From contig OX388346.1 in the NCBI GenBank assembly GCA_947579665.1, positions 92,134,615 to 92,198,614 of the forward strand: a stretch of 64,000 bases of DNA, in the 5' to 3' direction. The translations under genes were made by a program, and so were the position numbers. This stretch comes from Sympetrum striolatum (taxonomy: Eukaryota > Arthropoda > Insecta > Odonata > Libellulidae). Shown in pieces: positions 41,781 to 52,962 of the stretch (position 1 is its first letter; each line of letters begins with the position of its first letter). Below the pieces are notes generated by a model, which was not told the origin of the DNA, did no database searches, and saw nothing but the letters and a program-made list of their open reading frames with translations.

Positions 41781-44377
41781 TGGACTCATTTCAATATTCT
41801 TGACGATATCTATCGAACTTAGTTAGATATTTTCTATTTTTCATAGCAGTTAACCATAAAAAACGTCAAAAACTTGAAAACAGAATTGATTTAATTTCAG
41901 GTTTTTGGCCATATCTTGCGCTAAAATTAAGAAAAGCATGACAAGTTTGGACTCATTTTAATGTTATTGACGATATCTATCAAAATTTACTAAATATTTT
42001 CAATTTTTCCTTGCATTTAACCCATAAAACGTCGAAAACTAGAAAAAAACATCGATTAAATTTAAGGATTTTTGGTCAAATTTTGCTAAATTTTCAGTAA
42101 AACTAGTAATAATTGTACACAATTTAATGTTTATGACGAGATCTAACCAAATTATTTACTAATATTAAATTATTTTCAGCAGTTATCCCAAAAATATTAG
42201 AAAACTAGAAACAAATCGCTCAAATTTCACGTTTTTGGCAATATTTTGCTAAAAATTGAGAAAATTAGTAAAGTTTGTACTTATTTCAATTTTACTTACG
42301 AGATCCTACCAAAGATACTAGATATTTTCAATTTTTCAAAGCACATTACCCAATAAACGTCAAAAACTCGAAAAAAAAATCGATGAAATTCACTTTTTTG
42401 GTCATATTTGCTAAAAATTTAGAAAAACAGATCAAGTTTGGACTCATTTTAATGTTCTTGACGAGATCTATCCAAATTATACACATTTTTTTCAATTCAA
42501 TTTTTCAAAACAATTCAATTTTTCATGGCAGATAACCCAAAAAACCTCGAAAACTAGAAAAAACCATCGCTGAAATTTAGGGTTTTTGGCCATATTTTGC
42601 TAACAAATCAGCAAAACTAGTCATGTTTGGACTCATTTAAATGTTATTGACGAGATCTATCCAAATGAAATACAAAGTTTCAATTTTTTTAAGCAATTAA
42701 TTCAAAAAAAGTCGAAAACTCGAAAAAAAATCGTTAAAATATATGTTTTGGCCATATCTTGACGAGATCTAACTTAATTTTACACAAATATTTAATTTTT
42801 GCCAGCAGTTATTCAAAATACGTCAAAAAATCGATAAAAAACACTGAAATTTCAGGTTTGTGGCCATATATTGCTAATAATTGAGAAAAACAGGTCAAAT
42901 TTTAACTAAATTTTAAATTTTTTATAGCAGTTTACCCAAAAAACGTCGAAAACTAGACAATAATATCGCTGAAATTTCAGGTTTTGTGCCTTATTTTGCT
43001 AAAAAATCAGGACAAATAGTCATTTTTGTACTCATTTTAGAGTTTTTAACGAGATCTAACCATATTATATAGATATATTCAATTTTTTGAGGCAGTTAAC
43101 TCAAAAAACATCAAAAACTCGAAAAAAAATCCATTTAATTTCAGGTTATTGGCCATATCTTGCTTAAAATTGAGAAAAACATGACAAGTTTTTACTCATT
43201 TTAATGCTATTGACGATATCTATAAACTTTTTCTAGATATTTTCAATTTTTCGTTGCAGTTAACTAAAAAAAACGTTGAAAATTAGAAAAAAATTCGATG
43301 AAATTTCAGGTTTTGTGCCATATTTTGCTAAAAAATCAGCGAAAATAGTCATGTTTTCACTCATTTTAAAGTTTATGACGACAACTAACCAAATGTTTCA
43401 CAAATATTCAATTGAACTCAGCAGTTATCCCAAAAAACGTCGAAAATTCGAAAATAAAAATCATTGAAATTTCATGTTTGTGTCACATATTGCTAAACAT
43501 TGAGAATATCAGGTCACGTTTGAACTCATTTTAATGTTATTGACGATATCTATCACAATTATGCACATTTTTTCAATTTTTACCTGCAGTTAACTCAAGA
43601 AAATTGGAAAACTCGAAAAAGAAATGGATGAAATTTCAGGATTTTTGCCATATTTTGCTAATAATTAAGAATAACAGGTCAAGTTTGCACTCATTTTAAT
43701 ATTCTTGACGATATCTATCAACCTTTTCTAGATTTTTTCAATTTTTCATAGCAGTTAACCATAAAAAACGTCAAAAACTCGAAAAAAGAATCGATTTAAA
43801 TTCAGGTTTTTGGCCATATCTTGCTTAAAATTGAGAAAAGAATTACAAGTTTGGACTCAATTTAATTTAATTAACGATATCTATCAAAATTGACTAAATA
43901 TTTTGAATTTTTTATAATAGTTTACTCAAAAAACGTTGAAAACTAGACAATGAAATCGCTGAAATTTCAGGTTTTTTGCCATATTTTGCTAAAAAATCTG
44001 GGAAACTAGTCATGTTTGTACTAATTTTAATGTTCTTGAGGAGATCTAACTAAATTATAGAGATAAATTCAATTTTTTGTGGCAGTTAACTCAAAAAACG
44101 TCAAAAACACGAAAACAAATCCATTTAATTTCAGGTGTTTGGCCATATCTTCTTAAAATTGAGAAAAACATGACAAGTCTAGACTAATTGAGAAAAACAG
44201 GTCAAATTTTAACTAAATTTTAAATTTTTTATAGCAGTTTACCCAAAAAACGTCGAAAACTAGACAATAATATCGCTGAAATTTCAGGTTTTGTGCCTTA
44301 TTTTGCTAAAAAATCAGGACAACTAGTCATGTTTGTACTCATTTTAGAGTTTTTAACGAGATCTAACCAAATTATAT
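41781..44377 (+). repeat. Degenerate satellite next to the transposon
   Basis: Monomers are still recognisable but show more substitutions and several truncations: near 42750 (GGCCATATCTTGACGAGATC, missing most of a monomer), 42480-42530 (a stuttered CAATTTTTC), 42900, and 44170-44215. A segment at 42881-43070 is repeated at 44188-44377 (offset 1,307). No genes. Confidence 0.8.
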
Positions 44378-44381
44378 AGAT
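44378..44381. other. Left target-site duplication (AGAT)
   Basis: AGAT immediately precedes the transposon's GGGTCATTCC terminus and is repeated after its other end at 48049-48052. The uninterrupted homologous site at 43071-43074 reads AGAT followed by ATATTC, which supports AGAT as a 4-bp duplicated target. Confidence 0.75.
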
Positions 44382-45143
44382 GGGTCATTCCACGCCAATT
44401 CGACAAGGAAATCGGCAAAATTGACCCTTGAGGTAACCGATTTTGACAAAATTTGGCAGATCGCTTTGATTTGATAACAAAATGAAAACCCCTAAGCCGT
44501 TTTGTAATTAACGCAATTGTTTACGAAATATTGCAATGTTTAAATTTTGAAATTTTACAAAAGTGCCTACGCATTCGAGGCCATATCTCCGGTAATATAG
44601 AAGCTAAAAATACAAATAATGGCTTAACTTAAAGGTCTTGTGTTAGAATAGATAACCATAGGAAAGTTTTATCAAATTTAAACAATTTAATAAAGTTTAT
44701 AACAATTTAAAAATTTCAAATCGATTTTTGACGATGTAACCACCCCTTCGATTTTTCTCATTTTTTTATATGTTGTACATACAACCCTCCTCTACAATTT
44801 AACAAAATTTGGCGAGGGTAATATTTCATTTAAGAAAGAAAAAAAATTTTGAGTTTAGGCGTGACGCTCGCCGCGGCTCCGCGCCGTCTGGCTCGCGCGC
44901 TGAACGTTCGGAAGTGTGGCTTTTCATATCTCAGCACGCTTATTCTTCCATCTGCTTTTCACCAATTTTAACTGTTCAACCAATATCAACCGACACTTTA
45001 ATTCCCTTCACCCTTGCCGACAAATGAATACCAATGGGAGTCATTACACTCCGGGAAAAGAAAGTCGCTTGGGCAGACTGAACGAGACGTTACAATCCCT
45101 CGATAAAACAACTATTTCAAGAAAAACATACATAGATCAAGGA
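44382..45143 (+). repeat. Left terminal inverted repeat, 762 bp
   Basis: It pairs with 47297-48048 read in reverse. By eye there are about 16 substitutions and one indel of about 10 bp near 44409 (present here, absent on the right), so about 98% identity. It contains an AT-rich outer part, a GC-rich patch at 44859-44915, and at its inner end the first 40 codons of the transposase. Confidence 0.92.
44859..44915. promoter_or_regulatory. GC-rich patch in the TIR, possible promoter region
   Basis: About 57 bp rich in G and C, with many CpGs (GACGCTCGCCGCGGCTCCGC and following), in an otherwise AT-rich element. It lies about 110 bp upstream of the transposase ATG at 45024 and is mirrored at 47529-47582 in the other TIR. 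Position and CpG density suggest a promoter or a transposase binding region. This is inference only; no TATA box or initiator was identified. Confidence 0.25.
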
Positions 45144-45603
45144 TTTATATGGCAAGGAAATTGAAAGAAAGCTACTACTGCTTTGAAATTATGTCTTCAA
45201 AAGGTGACTGGTGAGGAGGTAAAAATTCAAGATGATATTCTTTCATCGGAAGAACAGGAATTTTACTTTCACTAAGATGGCAAGGAAATGAATATGCATC
45301 TGAAGGATAAGTTCGCCAACGCCGCAAAAGTGAGTGAAAAAATTCCAATTTTGTATGTCTTGCCTAAATCATGGAGCGTTTCATAGATAAAGTAGGAGTT
45401 TCAAGTTTCGGCATAGTTGGTCAGAAAGATGAAGAAGTACGTATCTGAGCAAGGAATTCTTTGCTGTGCGAACGCGAGACGAAGCAAATCCCTCTCGAAA
45501 GAAACTAAGCTGAAAGTGAACGAGTTATACAGTGAGTCAGACATTAGTAGAGAAATGGCGGGCAAAAAAGGGTATAAAAGCATAAAAGAGGGAAATTTGC
45601 GCG

Positions 45604-45649
45604 TAGAATTAGAATAGAATAGAATAATATAGAATAGAATACGCGCGCG
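45604..45649. repeat. (TAGAA)n microsatellite followed by a CG run
   Basis: An imperfect pentanucleotide run of TAGAA/TAGAATA units at 45604-45640 is followed by CGCGCGCG at 45642-45649. It interrupts the transposase between blocks that should be continuous, and the reading frame changes across it, so it arose by slippage after the gene lost function. Confidence 0.75.
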
Positions 45650-46988
45650 TAGTTTGCGCAAAAAAGGCTAATTCTTTGCAATATGAGGGAAGCTTATGAA
45701 GCCTTCAAAGATCAAAATCCCAATTGTAAAAATTGGATTCTCCAAATTTGCAGATTTGAGGCCCCCTGAGTGTGTGTTGGCTGGTGCACCGCGCATACAC
45801 TTCATACGTGTCTGCATGATCTACCAGAATTTCAAGCTTCAGTATCTCGGGGCTGGATTAAAGCAAATCAAGTCGGATAACGGAGATTCATTGTTTAAAA
45901 ATTATCGGAACTGCCTGGATATTTCACTTTGCCGCCATCCATCAGAAATGTGCGTTATGGGTGAATGCTCAGAAATACTGCCATGGGAACACTCAGAAAA
46001 TGTCGTAAGAAAATGTGGGAGCACATATAGAATGACTGAAATCATTTCAGAGTATTTCAGGGAAAACTGTTCCGATGAAGCTCGTTTCAGGCAATGGACT
46101 CAAGAAAATCGTTTTACCTTAACAACGCAGGTTATGGATACAGATAGTTTTTGCTAGGCATTCTCTGAGAATGTCATGAAAGTAAGGAAGCATTATTACA
46201 TAGCTCGCATGCAAACTGTATTCTATTTGAAAGTCAGATAGAATCTGAAATTATCTGAAGTTGCTGCTGTGGCCGACTTTTCGGAGATTTTTTCTTTTAT
46301 CCATCAAGATGCTGTTCAAGGAGTCCACTGGTGTAGTAACCAGGCTACAATACATCCATTTGCGTGTTACAGCAGAAATACTGGCGATAAAGTCACACCT
46401 TTTGGTATGGTCATTATTTCGGATTGCATGGACCATAACGTAGGATCATTTTATACCTTTCAAAAGAAACTAATAACCCTTCTTCGAAGAAGGGTAAGTA
46501 ATCTACGTAAAATAATTTACTTTTTCACAGAGCTGTGTCTCAATATAAGAACCGCTACAACATGAGTAATTTTTTTCATTACCAAGAGGAATTTGGAGTT
46601 AATGCTGAATGGCATTTCTATGCTACATCGCACGGAAAGGGTCCAAGTGACCGGCTAGGAGAAATGGTAAAGCGATTAGGCACAGTCTGCAGCTCCCGTA
46701 TGGAGAACACATTCAGACTCCTAAGGAACTATACGAATGGACTCAATCAAATGTTAAAGGGATGGAGTTCGAGTTTGTAGCCAACGAAGAAGTGACCGAG
46801 GTAAAGAAGAAGCTGGTCAGAAGATTTCGAGAGGCACCTGACGTGGAAGGTATCCGTTCATGCCATGCAGCTATTCTACTATCCAAGAAAGATCTGTTAC
46901 TGAAAAGTCTTACTACTTTCATCTTCTCTGGCGCTGATTTGCAAAGTTTTAAGGATAGTTCGGATATATTTCAAGGTCCAGTAAGAAG

Positions 46989-47061
46989 GTAAGTGAATTT
47001 CATTTGCGAGATTAACTAGGTAACATTTTTCTCACGGCTAAACAAAACTTTCATACGTTAG
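46989..47061 (+). other. Putative spliceosomal intron in the transposase gene (73 bp)
   Basis: GTAAGT at 46989 follows AAGAAG, and a pyrimidine-containing stretch ends in TTAG at 47058-47061. Splicing joins the upstream frame (open from about 46700) to 27 further codons rich in K, R and H, ending at TGA 47144. Without splicing, translation stops at 46990-46992. Supported by splice-site words and frame continuity only. Confidence 0.45.
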
Positions 47062-47146
47062 ATCTGCAGCTAAGAGGCATATAACCTCGGTAACTAAAAC
47101 TGCACGTACAGACGTCCCTCATCAGAGAAAATGGAAGAAAACTTGA

Positions 47147-47296
47147 TTTTTTTAGGTGTTCTGTGCATCTGTAACTAGTATTGCGTTTGTTCTTTTATTT
47201 CCACGCTCTATGAAAATGAATTAAAATATTATTGAACATTAATATGGACAAAAATATCAATGTTAAAATAGTTATATTGGTACTATATTGAATATT
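47147..47296. other. Transposon interior without recognised feature
   Basis: AT-rich sequence between the transposase stop and the right TIR. It includes TTGATTTTTTTAGGTGTTCT directly after the stop. It probably holds the 3' untranslated region. No clear AATAAA signal was seen. Confidence 0.5.
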
Positions 47297-48048
47297 TCCT
47301 TGATCTATGCATGTTTTTCTTGAAATAGGTGTTTTGTCGAGGGATTGTAACGTCTCGTTCAGTATGCCCAAGCGACTTTCTTTTCCCGGAGTGTAATGAC
47401 TCCCATTGGTATTCATTTGTCGGCAAGGGTGAAGGGAATTAAAGGGTCGGTTAATATTGGTTGAACAGTTAAAATTGGTGAAAAGCAGATGGAAGAATAA
47501 GCGTGCTTAGATATGAAAAGCCACACTTCCGAACATTCAGCGCGCGAGCCGGACGGCGCGGAGCCGCGGCGAGCGTCACGCCTAAACTCAAAATTTTTTT
47601 TCTTTCTTAAATGAAATATTACCCTCGCCAAATTTTGTTAAATTGTAGAGGAGGGTTGTATGTACAACATATAAAAAAATGAGAAAAATCGAAGGAGTGG
47701 TTACATCGTCAAAAATCGATTTGAAAATTTTAAATTGTTATAAACTTTATTAAATTGTTTAAATTTGATAAAACTTTCCTATGGTTATCTTTTCTAACAC
47801 AAGACCTTTAAGTTAAGCCATTATTTGTATTTTTAGCTTCTATATTACCGGAGATATGGCCTCGAATGCGTAGGCACTTTTGTAAAATTTCAAAATTTAA
47901 ACATTGCAATATTTCGTAAACAATTGCGTTAATTACAAAACGGCTTAGGGATTTTCATTTTGTTATCAAATCAAAGCGATATGCCAAATTTTGTCAAAAT
48001 CGGTTACCTCAAGGGACATCACCTTGTCGAATTGGCATGGAATGACCC
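47297..48048 (-). repeat. Right terminal inverted repeat, 752 bp
   Basis: Inverse of 44382-45143. It includes an inverted copy of the transposase start (ATG at 47414-47416 on the minus strand) and its first ~40 codons, then diverges. The GC-rich patch is at 47529-47582. Differences from the left arm include CAT for CAG near the outer end and the absence of ~10 bp next to GACAAGG. Confidence 0.92.
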
Positions 48049-48052
48049 AGAT
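48049..48052. other. Right target-site duplication (AGAT)
   Basis: AGAT directly follows the right terminus and matches 44378-44381. Only about four more bases (ATAT) continue as in the uninterrupted site at 43071-43080; the satellite then jumps to the tail of a type-10 monomer (CCCAAAAATATTAGAAAAC). Confidence 0.75.
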
Positions 48053-51000
48053 ATATCCCAAAAATATTAGAAAACTAGAAACAAATCGCTCAAATTTCAC
48101 GTTTTTGGCAATATTTTGCTAAAAATTGAGAAAATTAGCAAAGTTTGTACTCATTTCAAATTAATTGAAGAGATCCAGCCAAGGAAACTAGATATTTTCA
48201 ACTTTTAATAGCACATTACCCAATAATCGTCAAAAACACGAAAAAGAAATTGATGAAATTTCAGGATTTTGGCCATATTTTGCAAATAATTAAGAAAAAC
48301 AGGTCAAGATTGTACTCATTTTAATATTGTTGACGATATCTATCAAACTTTAATAGATATTTTCAATTTTTTATAGCAGTTAACCATAAAAAACGCCAAA
48401 AACTCGAAAAAGGAATCGATTTAATTTCAGGTTTTTGGCCATATCTTGCTTAAAATTGAGAAAAGCATGACAAGTTTGGACTCATTTTAATGTTATTAAC
48501 ATTATCTATTGAAATTGACTAAATATTTTCAATTTTTCATAGCAGTTTACCCAAAAAACGTGGAAAACTAGGCAACAAAATCACTGAAATTTCAGGTTTT
48601 GGGCCATATTTTGCTAAAAATCAGCAAAACTAGTCATGTTTGGACTCATGTAAATGTAATTGACGAGATCTATCCAAATAAAATACAAAGCTTCAATTTT
48701 TTGAAGCAGTTAATTCAATAAAAGTCGAAAACTCGATAAAAAAATCAATGAAATTTTAGGTTTTTGGCAATATTTTGCTAAAAATTTAGAAAAACACATC
48801 AAGTTTGGACTCATTTCAATTTTATTGACGATATCTATCAAAATTATAAACATCGTTTCAATTTTTACCAGCAGTTTACTCAATAAACGTCGAAAACTCG
48901 AAAAAAAAATCGATAAATTTTAAGGTTTTTGGCCATATTTTTCTAAAATTTGAGAAAAATTATTCATGTTTTGTTTCATTTTAAAGATTGTAACGAGTTC
49001 TATTCGAATGTAGAAGAAATATTCAATTTTTCATAGCAGTTAACCCAAAAAACGTCGCAGATAAGAAGAAAAAAGCTGAAATTTTGGGTTTTTGGCCATA
49101 TTTTGCTAATAATTCAGCGAAACTAGTAATGTTTGTACTCAATTTAAAGTTTTTGACGAGATCTAACCATATTCCTCACAAATATTCAATTTTTCTCAGC
49201 AGTTAACCCAAGAAACGTCGAAAATTCGAAAAAAAAATTCATTGAAATTCTTGATTGTGTCATATAATGCTAAACATTGAGAATATCAGGTCAAGTTTGA
49301 ACTCATTTTAATGTTATTGACGATATCTATCACAATTATGCACATTTTTTCAATTTTTACCAGCAGTTAACTCAAGAAAATTGGAAAACTCGAAAAAAGA
49401 AATGGATGAAATTTCAAGATTTTGGCCAATTCTTGCATAAATTAAGAAAAACAGGTCAACTTTGGACTCATTTGAATATTGTTGACGATATCTATCAAAC
49501 TTTACTAGATATTTTCAATTTTTTATAGCAGTTAACCATAAAAAACGTCAAACCTCGAAAAAGGAATCGATTTAATTTCAGGTTTTAGGCCATATTTTGC
49601 AAAAAATTAAGAAAAACAGGTCAAGATTGGACTCATTTGAATATTGTTGACGATATCTATCAAACTTTACTATATATTTTCAATTTTTTATAGCAGTTAA
49701 CCATAAAAAACGTCAAACCTCGAAAAAGGAATCGATTTAATTTCAGGTTTTTGGCCATATCTTGCTTAAAATTGAGAAACGCATGACAAGTTTGGACTCA
49801 TTTTAATGTTATTAACATTATCTATCAAAATTGACTAGATATTTTCAATTTTTCCTTGCAATTAACCCAAAAAACGTCCATAACTAGAAAAAAACATCGA
49901 TAAATTTTAGGTTTTTGGTCAAATTTTGCTAAATATTTAGTAAAACTAGTCACGTTTGTACACAATTTAATGTTTTTGACGAGATCTAACCAAATTCTTT
50001 ACTAATACTAAATTATTTTCAGCAGTTATCTCAAATATATTAGAAAACTAGAATCAAATCGCTCAAATTTCACGTTTTTGGCAATATTTTGCTAAAAATT
50101 GAGAAAATTAGGAAAGTTTGTACTCTTTTCAATTTAATTGAAGAGATCAACCAAGGAAACTAGATATTATCAACTTTTCATAGCACATTACCCAATAATC
50201 GTCAAAAACTCGAAAATGGAATCGATTTAATTTCAGGTTTTTGGCAATATCCTGCTTAAAATTGAGAAAAGCATGACATGTTTGGACTCATTTTAATGTT
50301 ATTAACATTATCTATTGAAATTGACTAAATATTTTCAATTTTTCATAGCAGTTTACCCAAAAAACGTGGAAAATTAGGCAACAAAATCACTGAAATTTCA
50401 GGTTTTGGGCCATATTTTGCTAAAAAATCAGCAAAACTAGTCATGTTTGGACTCATTTAAATGTTATTGACGAGATCTATCCAAATAAAATACAAAGCTT
50501 CAATTTGTTGAAGCAGTTAATTCAAAAAAAGTCGAAAACCCGATAAAAAAATCAATGAAATTTTAGTTTTTTGGCAATATTTTGCTAAAAATTTAGAAAA
50601 ACAGATCAAGTTTGGACTCATTTTAATTTTATTGACGATATCTATCAAAATTATAAACATTGTTTCAATTTTCACCAGCAGTTTACTCAATAAACGTCGA
50701 AAACTCGAAGAAAAAATCGATAAAATTTAAGGTTTTTGGCCATATTTTTCTAAAAAATGAGCAAAATTATTCATGTTTTGTTTCATTTTAAAGTTTGTAA
50801 CGAGTTCTATTCGAATTTAGTAGAAATATTCAATTTTTCATAGCAGTTAACCCAAAAAACGTCGCAGATAAGAAAAAAAAAGCTGAAATTTAGGGTTTTT
50901 GGCCATATTTTGCTAATAATTCAGCGAAACTAGTAATGTTTGTACTCATTTTAAAGTTTTTGACGAGATCTAACCAAATTCCTCACAAATATTCAATTTT

Positions 51001-52962
51001 TCTCAGCAGTTAACCCAAGAAACGTCGAAAATTCGAAAAAAAAATTCATTGAAATTCTTGTTTGTGTCATATATTGGTAAACATTGAGAATATCAGGTAA
51101 AGTTTGAACTCATTTTAATGTTATTGACGATATCTATCACAATTTTGCCCATTTTTTCAATTTTTACCTGCAGTTAACTCAAGAAAATTGGAAAACTCGA
51201 AAAATGAAATGGATGAAATTTCAGGATTTTGGCCATATCTTGCATAAATTAAGAAAAACAGGTCAACTTTGGACTCATTTGAATATTGTTGTCGATATCT
51301 ATCAAACTTAAGTAGATATTTTCAATTTTTTATAGCAGTTAACCATAAAAAACTTCAAAAACTCGAAAAAGGAATCGATTTAATTTCAGGTTTTTGGCCA
51401 TATCTTGCTTAATATTGAGAAAAGCATGACAAGTTTGGACTCATTTTAATGTTATTAACAATATCCATCAATATTGACTAGATATTTTCAATTTTTCATA
51501 GCAGTTTACCCAAAAAACGTCGAAAACTAGACAACCAAATCGCCTAAATTTCAGGTTTTGGGCCATATTTTGCTGAAAAATCAGCAAAACCAGTCATGTT
51601 TGGACTCATTTAAATGTTATTGACGAGATCTATCCAATTGAAATACAAAGATTCAATGTTTTGAAGCAGTTAATTCAAAAATAGTCGAAAACTCGATAAT
51701 AAAATCGTTAAAATTTATGTTTTGGCATTATTTTCCTATAAATTCAGCAAAACTATTCATGGTGTACTCATATTAAAGTTTTTAACGAGATCTAACCAAA
51801 TTATATAGATGTATTCAATTGTTTGAGGCAGTTAACTCAAAAAACGTCAAAAACTCGAAAAAAAATCCATTTAATTTCAGGTTTTTGGCCATATCTTGCT
51901 TAAAATTGAAAAAAACATGACAAGTTTGGACTCATTTTAATGCTATTGAGGATATCTATAAGAATTTTTTAGATATTTTCAAGTTTTCGTTGCAGTTAAC
52001 CAAAAAAAATGTCGAGAACTAGAAAAAAAATCGATGAAATTTCATGTTTTTGGTCAAATTTTGCTAAATATTCAGCAAAACTAGTCATGTTTGTACACAC
52101 TAGAATGTTTTTTAAGATATATAAGCAAATTCTTTACTAATATTCAATTATTTTCAGCAGTTACCCCAAAAATCTTAGAAAACTAGAAACAAATCGCTCA
52201 AATTTCACGTTTTTGGCAATTTTTTGCTAAAAATTGAGAAAATTTGTAAACTTTGTACTCATTTCAATTTTATTGCCGAGATCCTGCCAAAGATACTAGA
52301 TATTTTCAATTTCTCATATCACATTACCCAATAAACGTCAAAAACTTGAAAAAAAAAATCGATAAAAATTTAGTTTTTTGGCCATATTTTGCTAATAATT
52401 TAGAAAAACAGATCATGTTTGGACTCATTTTAATGTTTTTGACGAGATCTATCCAAATTATTAACATTTATTTCATTTTTACAAGCAGTTAACTCAAGAA
52501 ACGTCAAAAACTCGAAAAAAAAATCGGTGAAATTACATGTGTTTGCCATATTTTGCTAACAATTCTGCAAAACTAGTCATGATTGTGCTCTTTTTAAAGA
52601 TCTCGACAATATCTTAACAAATTCTTCAAAAATATACATTTTTTTCAGCATTTAAACCATAAACGTCAAATATTCTATAAAAAAATCAGTGAAATTTCAG
52701 GTTTTTTGTTCATATTTTTCTAAAAAATGAGCAAAATTATTCATGTTTTGATTCATTTTAAAGTTTGTAATGACTTCTATTCGAATTGAGAAGAAATATT
52801 CAATTTTTCATAGCAGATAACCCCAAAAACGACGCAAACTAGAAAAAAAATGGCGGAAATTTAGGGTTTTTGGCCATATTTAGCTAATAATTCAGCGAAA
52901 CTAGTAATGTTTGTACTCATTTTTATGTTTTTCACGAGATCTAACCAAATTCTTCACAAAAA
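48053..52962 (+). repeat. Satellite, mosaic with long-range duplicate of 34-36 kb
   Basis: It begins at the end of a type-10 monomer, then the type-11 variant, then 1-7. Near 49490-49720 one monomer is duplicated next to itself, with both copies carrying ACGTCAAACCTCGAAAAAGG. Near 50190 a type-11 monomer is fused to a type-1 tail (CAATAATCGTCAAAAACTCG). 50000-52060 is the counterpart of 33.9-35.96 kb. Types 10-15 follow to 52962. No genes. Confidence 0.83.

Larger units (their letters stand above)
45024..47146 (+). pseudogene. Decayed DDE-type transposase gene
   Basis: The frame opens at ATG 45024, inside the TIR. It is interrupted by in-frame stops at 45162, 45273, 45384, 45393, 45414, 46155 and 46239. 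It shifts frame across 45604-45660 (microsatellite), at the A-run 45728-45732, near 46515-46535, and near 46680-46690. Conserved-looking blocks are SRKTYIDQG, VLPKSWS, KIGFSKFADLRP, ADFSEIFSF, IHQDAVQGVHW, QATIHPFACYSR, VIISDCMDH, IIYF, SQYKNR and AEWHFYATSHGKG. I recognise this order from a transposase family of Hydra and insects. The acidic residues in ADFSE, the region just after IIYF, and the AEWHF block are plausible DDE positions; the middle one looks altered here. The C-terminus may be completed through a small intron (46989-47061) to a TGA at 47144. No functional protein can be made. Confidence 0.8.
44382..48048 (+). mobile_element. DNA transposon with long terminal inverted repeats, 3,667 bp, inactive
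   Basis: Termini are GGGTCATTCCACGCCAATTC on the left and the inverse, GAATTGGCATGGAATGACCC, on the right, within inverted repeats of 762 and 752 bp. The target duplication is 4 bp. One decayed plus-strand transposase gene fills the interior. Cut-and-paste transposons with GGG termini, very long TIRs and 4-bp duplications include Sola elements (Sola2 is my best guess); I cannot confirm the superfamily. It sits inside a satellite monomer. Base composition is clearly less AT-rich than the satellite, and no second copy occurs in the window. Confidence 0.92.

Noticed and set aside
44809..45027. A 72-codon frame in the left TIR, mirrored at 47413-47631
   Set aside because: It is open only because the TIR is GC-rich there, and it reads into the noncoding leader. 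The transposase blocks start at ATG 45024 in another frame.
46494..46530. GTAAGT to TTTTTCACAG looks like a 37-bp intron in the transposase
   Set aside because: The segment encodes the conserved IIYF block in frame, so it is coding. The frame change just after it is better explained by a small indel.
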